Shown here piece by piece: positions 6,110 through 9,991 of a stretch of DNA of 9,991 nt. The DNA lies in assembly GCA_900551605.1 (NCBI GenBank), contig URWS01000027.1, positions 1-9,991 on the forward strand, given 5' to 3'. How positions within the stretch are numbered: position 1 is the first letter of the stretch; each line of letters begins with the position of its first letter. The notes beneath the pieces were generated by a model, which worked only from the letters and a program-made list of their open reading frames with translations, did not search any database and had not been told where the DNA came from. Both the position numbers and the translations under genes were made by a program. This DNA is from an uncultured Collinsella sp. (GTDB lineage: Bacteria; Actinomycetota; Coriobacteriia; Coriobacteriales; Coriobacteriaceae).

Positions 6110-8536
6110 ATGAATAAGATCTTCGACAACAAGCAGGAGTTTACCGAGCTCTATCGCGATGCCGTCATGAGCATCAGCGGCAAGAGCGTCGAGGCCGCCA
6201 GCGACCTGGACCGCTTTAACGCCCTGGCCAAGCTCGTGGCCGAGAAGGCCCGCACCGTTGCCACCAAAAGCGATGCCCGCGCCACCGCCGAGGGCAAGAA
6301 GCGCGTGTACTACTTCTCGATCGAGTTTTTGATTGGCCGCCTGCTCGACAACTACCTGCTCAACTTTGGCGTGCGCGACATGGTCGCCGAGGCGCTCGAC
6401 GACATGGGCTTTGACCTGTCCGTCATCGAGAACCAGGAGCCCGATCCGGCGCTGGGCAACGGTGGCCTGGGCCGTCTGGCCGCATGCTTCCTGGATTCCA
6501 TGGCAGCCGAGGGCATTGCCGGCTACGGCAACGGCATGCGCTACCGCTACGGCCTGTTTAAGCAGGAAATCGTTAACGGCAGCCAGGTCGAGGCCACCGA
6601 CGAGTGGCTCACCCACGGCTATCCCTGGGAGGTCCGCCGTCAGGACAAGGCCGTGACCATTAAGTTCGGTGGTCACGTTGAAGGCTTTGAGGAGAACGGC
6701 CGCACGTTCTACCGCACGGTGGACACGCAGGACATCCTGGCCGTCCCTTATGACATCCCCGTCGTGGGCTATGCCGGCGAGACCGTCAACAAGCTGCGCG
6801 TCTGGGCCGCCGAGCCGGTCGAGGAGCACTTTGACCTGGAGGCCTTCAACCGCGGCGACTACGCCCTGGCCGATGCCGAGCGCGCCGAGGCCGAGGCCAT
6901 CAGCGCCATCCTCTACCCCAACGACGCCGGCGAGCATGGTCGTCTGCTGCGCCTGAAGCAGGAATACCTGTTTGTCTCGGCCGGCATCTACAGCCTGCTC
7001 GACACCTTTGAGAAGGAGCACGGCGCTAACTGGGAGCTGCTGCCGCAGTTTGTGGCCATCCACACCAACGACACGCACCCCGCCATGTGCGGTCCTGAGC
7101 TCATGCGCATCCTCATCGACGAGAAGAAGCTCGAGTGGGATGACGCCTGGAACATCGTGACGCAGGTTGTGAGCTATACCAACCACACCATCCTGCCCGA
7201 GGCCCTGGAGAAGTGGCCCATCGGCACGTTCTCCAAGCTCCTCCCCCGTGTGTACCAGATCATCGACGAGATCAGCCGTCGTTGGCACGAGTCGTTCGAC
7301 ACCACGCAGGAGGGCTGGCAGGAGCGTCTGCGCCAGACCGCCATCCTGTGGGACGGCGAGATTCGCATGGCCAACCTGTCCGTGATTTGCAGCCACAGCG
7401 TCAACGGCGTGGCCAAGATTCACTCCGACATCATCAAGAACATCGTGCTCAAGGACTTCTATGCCCTGACGCCCGAGAAGTTCAACAACAAGACCAACGG
7501 CATCTCGCACCGTCGCTTCTTTGCCGAGGCCAACCCCACCTACGCCAAGCTCGTGACCGAGGCCATTGGCGACGGCTGGCTCAAGGACGCCTTTGAGCTG
7601 GAGAAGCTCAAGGAGTTCCAGAACGATACCGAGTTCCTTAAGGCCGTGGGTGCCTCCAAGCGCGCCAACAAGGAGCGTCTGGCCGCCTACGTTAAGGCCG
7701 AGACCGGTTTGGTCATCGACCCCAACACCGTCTTCGACGTTCAGGTTAAGCGCTTCCATGCCTACAAGCGCCAGCTCATGAACATCATGAAGGTGATGGA
7801 CATCTACAACCGTCGCATCGCCGATCCCAACTTCCACGTGACGCCGACGACCTTCATCTTTAGCGGCAAGGCGGCCTCGAGCTACACCTTTGCCAAGGAG
7901 ACCATCCGCCTCATTAACTCCGTGGCCGATGTCATCAACAACGACCCGCGCGTCAACGAGGTCATGAAGGTCTGCTTTATCCCCAACTTCCGCGTAAGCA
8001 ACGCCCAGCTCATCTACCCCGCCGCCGAGATCTCGGAGCAGATTTCCACGGCCGGCAAGGAGGCCTCGGGCACGTCCAACATGAAGCTCATGATGAACGG
8101 CGCCATTACGCTGGGCACCCTCGACGGCGCCAACATCGAGATTGCCGACCTGGCCGGCCGCGAGAACGAGGCCATCTTTGGCCTGACCGCTCCCGAGGTC
8201 GAGCAGCTCTGGGCATCCAACAGCTACTTTGCGTGGGATACCCTCAATGGCGACCGCGAGCGTCTGGGCCGCGTGATGGACGAGCTCAAGGACAACACGT
8301 TTGCGGGTCTTTCGGGCAACTTCGAGAGCATCTACAACGAGCTCATGAACAACAACGACCCCGACCTGGTCATGGCCGATTTCCGCAGCTACGTGGATGC
8401 ATGGGAGAAGCTCACGGGCAGCTACGGCGACCAGGAGACCTGGAACCGCAAGGCGCTGCTCAACACCGCCTCCTCCGGCTGGTTCTCGAGCGACCGCACC
8501 ATTCGCGAGTACCGCGACGAGATCTGGCACGCGTAA
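6110..8536 (+). CDS. glgP: Glycogen/maltodextrin phosphorylase
   Basis: GlgP (GT35) uses pyridoxal phosphate to cleave terminal alpha-1,4 bonds of glycogen with phosphate, giving glucose-1-phosphate. The 808 residues are the usual family length, with no sign of truncation. Recognisable blocks are YYFSIEFLIGRLL (67-79), LGNGGLGRLAACFLDS (115-130), GMRYRYGLFKQ (142-152), HTNDTHPA (318-325), KRFHAYKRQ (547-555), FSGKAASSY, and the PLP signature EASGTSNMKLMMNG, in which Lys659 should form the Schiff base. Start ATG 6110 has AAAGGA 4 nt upstream. It lies between glgB and glgC, so breakdown is encoded with synthesis; glucose-1-phosphate is also the GlgC substrate. Glycogen versus maltodextrin preference cannot be told from sequence, but the operon favours glycogen. 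Confidence 0.96.
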   Translation: MNKIFDNKQEFTELYRDAVMSISGKSVEAASDLDRFNALAKLVAEKARTVATKSDARATAEGKKRVYYFSIEFLIGRLLDNYLLNFGVRDMVAEALDDMGFDLSVIENQEPDPALGNGGLGRLAACFLDSMAAEGIAGYGNGMRYRYGLFKQEIVNGSQVEATDEWLTHGYPWEVRRQDKAVTIKFGGHVEGFEENGRTFYRTVDTQDILAVPYDIPVVGYAGETVNKLRVWAAEPVEEHFDLEAFNRGDYALADAERAEAEAISAILYPNDAGEHGRLLRLKQEYLFVSAGIYSLLDTFEKEHGANWELLPQFVAIHTNDTHPAMCGPELMRILIDEKKLEWDDAWNIVTQVVSYTNHTILPEALEKWPIGTFSKLLPRVYQIIDEISRRWHESFDTTQEGWQERLRQTAILWDGEIRMANLSVICSHSVNGVAKIHSDIIKNIVLKDFYALTPEKFNNKTNGISHRRFFAEANPTYAKLVTEAIGDGWLKDAFELEKLKEFQNDTEFLKAVGASKRANKERLAAYVKAETGLVIDPNTVFDVQVKRFHAYKRQLMNIMKVMDIYNRRIADPNFHVTPTTFIFSGKAASSYTFAKETIRLINSVADVINNDPRVNEVMKVCFIPNFRVSNAQLIYPAAEISEQISTAGKEASGTSNMKLMMNGAITLGTLDGANIEIADLAGRENEAIFGLTAPEVEQLWASNSYFAWDTLNGDRERLGRVMDELKDNTFAGLSGNFESIYNELMNNNDPDLVMADFRSYVDAWEKLTGSYGDQETWNRKALLNTASSGWFSSDRTIREYRDEIWHA

Positions 8537-8573
8537 AGGCGCGCGAGCTCCCTTATGCCAGCACGGCATTACT

Positions 8574-8604
8574 CGACGGGCGCGACGCTGCGCCGCGCCC
8601 GTCG
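8574..8604 (+). repeat. Strong GC-rich hairpin between glgP and glgC
   Basis: CGACGGGCGCG (8574-8584) and CGCGCCCGTCG (8594-8604) form a perfect 11-bp stem with a 9-nt loop. A smaller stem, ATGCC/GGCAT (8555-8569), precedes it. What follows is CTAATGGGTTTAG, not a T-run, so full intrinsic termination is unlikely. A role in partial attenuation, RNA processing or protection of the upstream glgBP message is inference. Confidence 0.6.
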
Positions 8605-8644
8605 CTAATGGGTTTAGAAACATCGATGACAGAAGGAGAAATCG

Positions 8645-9793
8645 ATGAGTAAGAAAGAATGCATCGCGATGCTCCTCGCAGGAGGACAGGGCAGCCGATT
8701 GGGGGCACTCACCCAAAAGATCGCTAAGCCGGCGGTTAGCTTTGGTGGCAAGTTCCGCATTATCGACTTTTCGCTGTCCAACTGCTCCAACTCGGGCATC
8801 GACACGGTGGGCGTTCTGACGCAGTATCGTCCCTACCTGCTGCATGCCTATGTGGGCTCCGGCGAGGCCTGGGATCTGGACAGCCGTGACGGCGGCGTGT
8901 CGATCCTGCCGCCGTACGAGACGCAGACCGGCGGCGCCTGGTATGCGGGCACGGCTGACGCCATCACGCAGAACCTCGACTACATCAAGGCCAACGACCC
9001 CAAGTACGTCCTGATTCTTTCCGGCGACCATCTGTATCGCATGGATTACCGCAAAATGCTCAAGACGCACATCGAGAACAACGCCGACCTCACGGTGAGC
9101 GTTATGCCCGTGCCGTGGGAGGAGGCCAGCCGCTTTGGCATCCTGACCACCGACCCCGAGGACGGCCGCATCACCAAGTTCACCGAGAAACCCGATAAGC
9201 CCGATTCGAACCTCGCGTCCATGGGCATCTACATCTTCTCGGCCGACGTGCTGATCAACGCTCTTGAGGAAGACGCTCTGGACCAGCGTTCAAGCCACGA
9301 CTTTGGCAAGGACATCATCCCCAAGCTGCTCGGCGAGGACAAGCGCCTGTATAGCTATGAGTTCCACGGCTTCTGGAAGGACGTCGGCACCATCGCCAGC
9401 TTCCACGAGACCTCGATGGACCTGCTGGGCAACAACCCCGAGTTCGACCTGTTCGACAAGCACTTCCCCATCATGTCCAACATCACCACGCGTCCGCCGC
9501 ACTACATTGGTCCGGATGGTCGCTTGGACGACTGCCTGGTCTCCAACGGCTGCAAGATCTACGGCACCGCTCGCCACTCGATCCTTTCGACCGATGTCGT
9601 CATCGAGGAGCGCGCCGTGGTCGAGGATTCCGTGCTGCTGCCGGGTGCGCACGTTAAGAGCGGCGCGCACATCTGCCGCGCTATTTTGGGCGAGAACTCC
9701 ACGGTCGAAGAGGGCGTGAAGCTCGGCTCTGTCGATACCACCAAGGATACGGCCGTCGTTGGAAATGACGTCGTTATCGGGAAGGGGGAATGA
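8645..9793 (+). CDS. glgC: Glucose-1-phosphate adenylyltransferase (ADP-glucose pyrophosphorylase)
   Basis: GlgC joins ATP and glucose-1-phosphate to ADP-glucose, the committed step of bacterial glycogen synthesis. The 382-residue protein has the nucleotidyltransferase core: GGQGSRL (13-19), [19 protein letters not shown] (28-46), GTADA (102-106), [10 protein letters not shown] (126-135), FTEKP with the sugar-phosphate lysine (179-183), HDFGKDIIP (218-226), and WKDVGT (244-249). A left-handed beta-helix (about 285-380) carries hexapeptide-type repeats. Length and motifs match the catalytic subunit of GlgC/GlgD systems. Start ATG 8645 has AAGGAG at a good distance. It follows glgP by 108 bp and is almost joined to glgD, 4 bp downstream, so GlgC and GlgD are probably made together as a heteromer. 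Confidence 0.97.
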   Translation: MSKKECIAMLLAGGQGSRLGALTQKIAKPAVSFGGKFRIIDFSLSNCSNSGIDTVGVLTQYRPYLLHAYVGSGEAWDLDSRDGGVSILPPYETQTGGAWYAGTADAITQNLDYIKANDPKYVLILSGDHLYRMDYRKMLKTHIENNADLTVSVMPVPWEEASRFGILTTDPEDGRITKFTEKPDKPDSNLASMGIYIFSADVLINALEEDALDQRSSHDFGKDIIPKLLGEDKRLYSYEFHGFWKDVGTIASFHETSMDLLGNNPEFDLFDKHFPIMSNITTRPPHYIGPDGRLDDCLVSNGCKIYGTARHSILSTDVVIEERAVVEDSVLLPGAHVKSGAHICRAILGENSTVEEGVKLGSVDTTKDTAVVGNDVVIGKGE

Positions 9794-9797
9794 TCCG

Positions 9798-9946
9798 ATG
9801 ATCAATCGCAAGGCCATCGGTTACATCACCGCTAACTACTCTTCGACCTACGGCAGTGTGCTGCTCAAGGACCGTCCTATCGCGTCCGTCCCGTTTTTGG
9901 GCCGCTACCGTCTGATCGACTTTCCGCTGTCCAACATGATGAATGC
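9798..9946 (+). CDS. glgD: GlgD, GlgC-like subunit of ADP-glucose pyrophosphorylase (5' part only)
   Basis: About 50 residues remain before adapter sequence begins at 9947. MINRKAIGYITANYSS and RPIASVPFLGRYRLIDFPLSN match the GlgD N-terminus. The GGxGxRL nucleotide-binding motif of GlgC is absent, as expected for GlgD, which in Gram-positive relatives has little or no activity alone and stimulates GlgC. The ATG lies 4 bp after the glgC stop, with GGGGG at the glgC 3' end as ribosome binding site. Truncation is an assembly edge, not a pseudogene. glgA might follow beyond the window. Confidence 0.92.
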
Positions 9947-9991
9947 CTGTCTCTTATACACATCTGACGCTGCCGACGATCGCATAAGTGT
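9947..9991. other. Nextera adapter and index remnant (not genomic)
   Basis: Positions 9947-9979 are the reverse complement of the Nextera read-1 adapter: CTGTCTCTTATACACATCT, then GACGCTGCCGACGA. Positions 9980-9987 (TCGCATAA) look like an i5 index and 9988-9991 (GTGT) the start of the P5 tail. From memory TCGCATAA is the reverse complement of the Nextera index TTATGCGA. Genomic sequence stops at about 9946. Confidence 0.98.

Noticed and set aside
5990..9070. Very long minus-strand open frame (about 1026 codons) opposite glgP and its neighbours
   Set aside because: It is the antisense shadow of high-GC coding DNA: it is Val/Leu/Gly/Ala-rich, has no recognisable domain, and glgP, the glgB tail and the start of glgC are unambiguous on the other strand.
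42..9946. CRISPR array, insertion sequence, toxin-antitoxin or defence genes
   Set aside because: I saw no regularly spaced repeats, transposase or recognisable defence or toxin gene on either strand.

Overview
The window looks like a chromosomal contig from a high-GC Coriobacteriia-type gut actinobacterium, probably Collinsella or a close relative. This is inferred from the glgB-glgP-glgC-glgD arrangement with a GlgC/GlgD pair, a LoaP-type NusG paralogue, GTG and TTG starts, and GC-rich codon use. It was not tested by a search. Both contig ends are artificial: positions 1-41 and 9947-9991 are Illumina Nextera adapter plus index sequence, so real genome spans about 42-9946 and the first and last genes are cut.

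Left part (42-1890, minus strand): the start of a surface or exopolysaccharide locus. A LoaP-like specialised antiterminator (569-1114) is followed 54 bp later by a truncated initiating phosphoglycosyltransferase (42-514). About 740 bp without a gene lie upstream of loaP. Its loaP-proximal half is rich in inverted repeats, including two strong hairpins of similar build close to loaP that are candidates for the RNA element LoaP acts on. A tRNA-Ala(GGC) with a clear promoter and a perfect-palindrome terminator bounds this locus.

Middle (2082-3422, minus strand): a two-gene unit, a HAD phosphatase followed after 9 bp by thiamine pyrophosphokinase (thiN). Its upstream region is shared with the divergent glycogen operon and holds a cluster of TGGTAAAAC/GTTTTACCA elements, including a perfect inverted repeat around a TTGACA -35 hexamer.

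Right part (3754-9946, plus strand): a glycogen operon, glgB (branching enzyme), glgP (glycogen phosphorylase), glgC (ADP-glucose pyrophosphorylase) and glgD (GlgC-like partner, truncated). GlgC with GlgD makes ADP-glucose, GlgB adds alpha-1,6 branches and GlgP releases glucose-1-phosphate, so synthesis and breakdown are encoded together. No glycogen synthase (glgA) is in the window. The most unusual protein is GlgB. It has a 68-residue Lys/Ala-rich histone H1-like tail and a glycine where the family has a conserved active-site histidine. Inverted repeats lie upstream of glgB, glgP and glgC, and the one before glgP could hide its ribosome binding site.

I did not find a clearly new multi-gene system. 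The best candidates for something undescribed are the structured loaP leader, the GlgB tail and active-site change, and the operator cluster between the two divergent operons.
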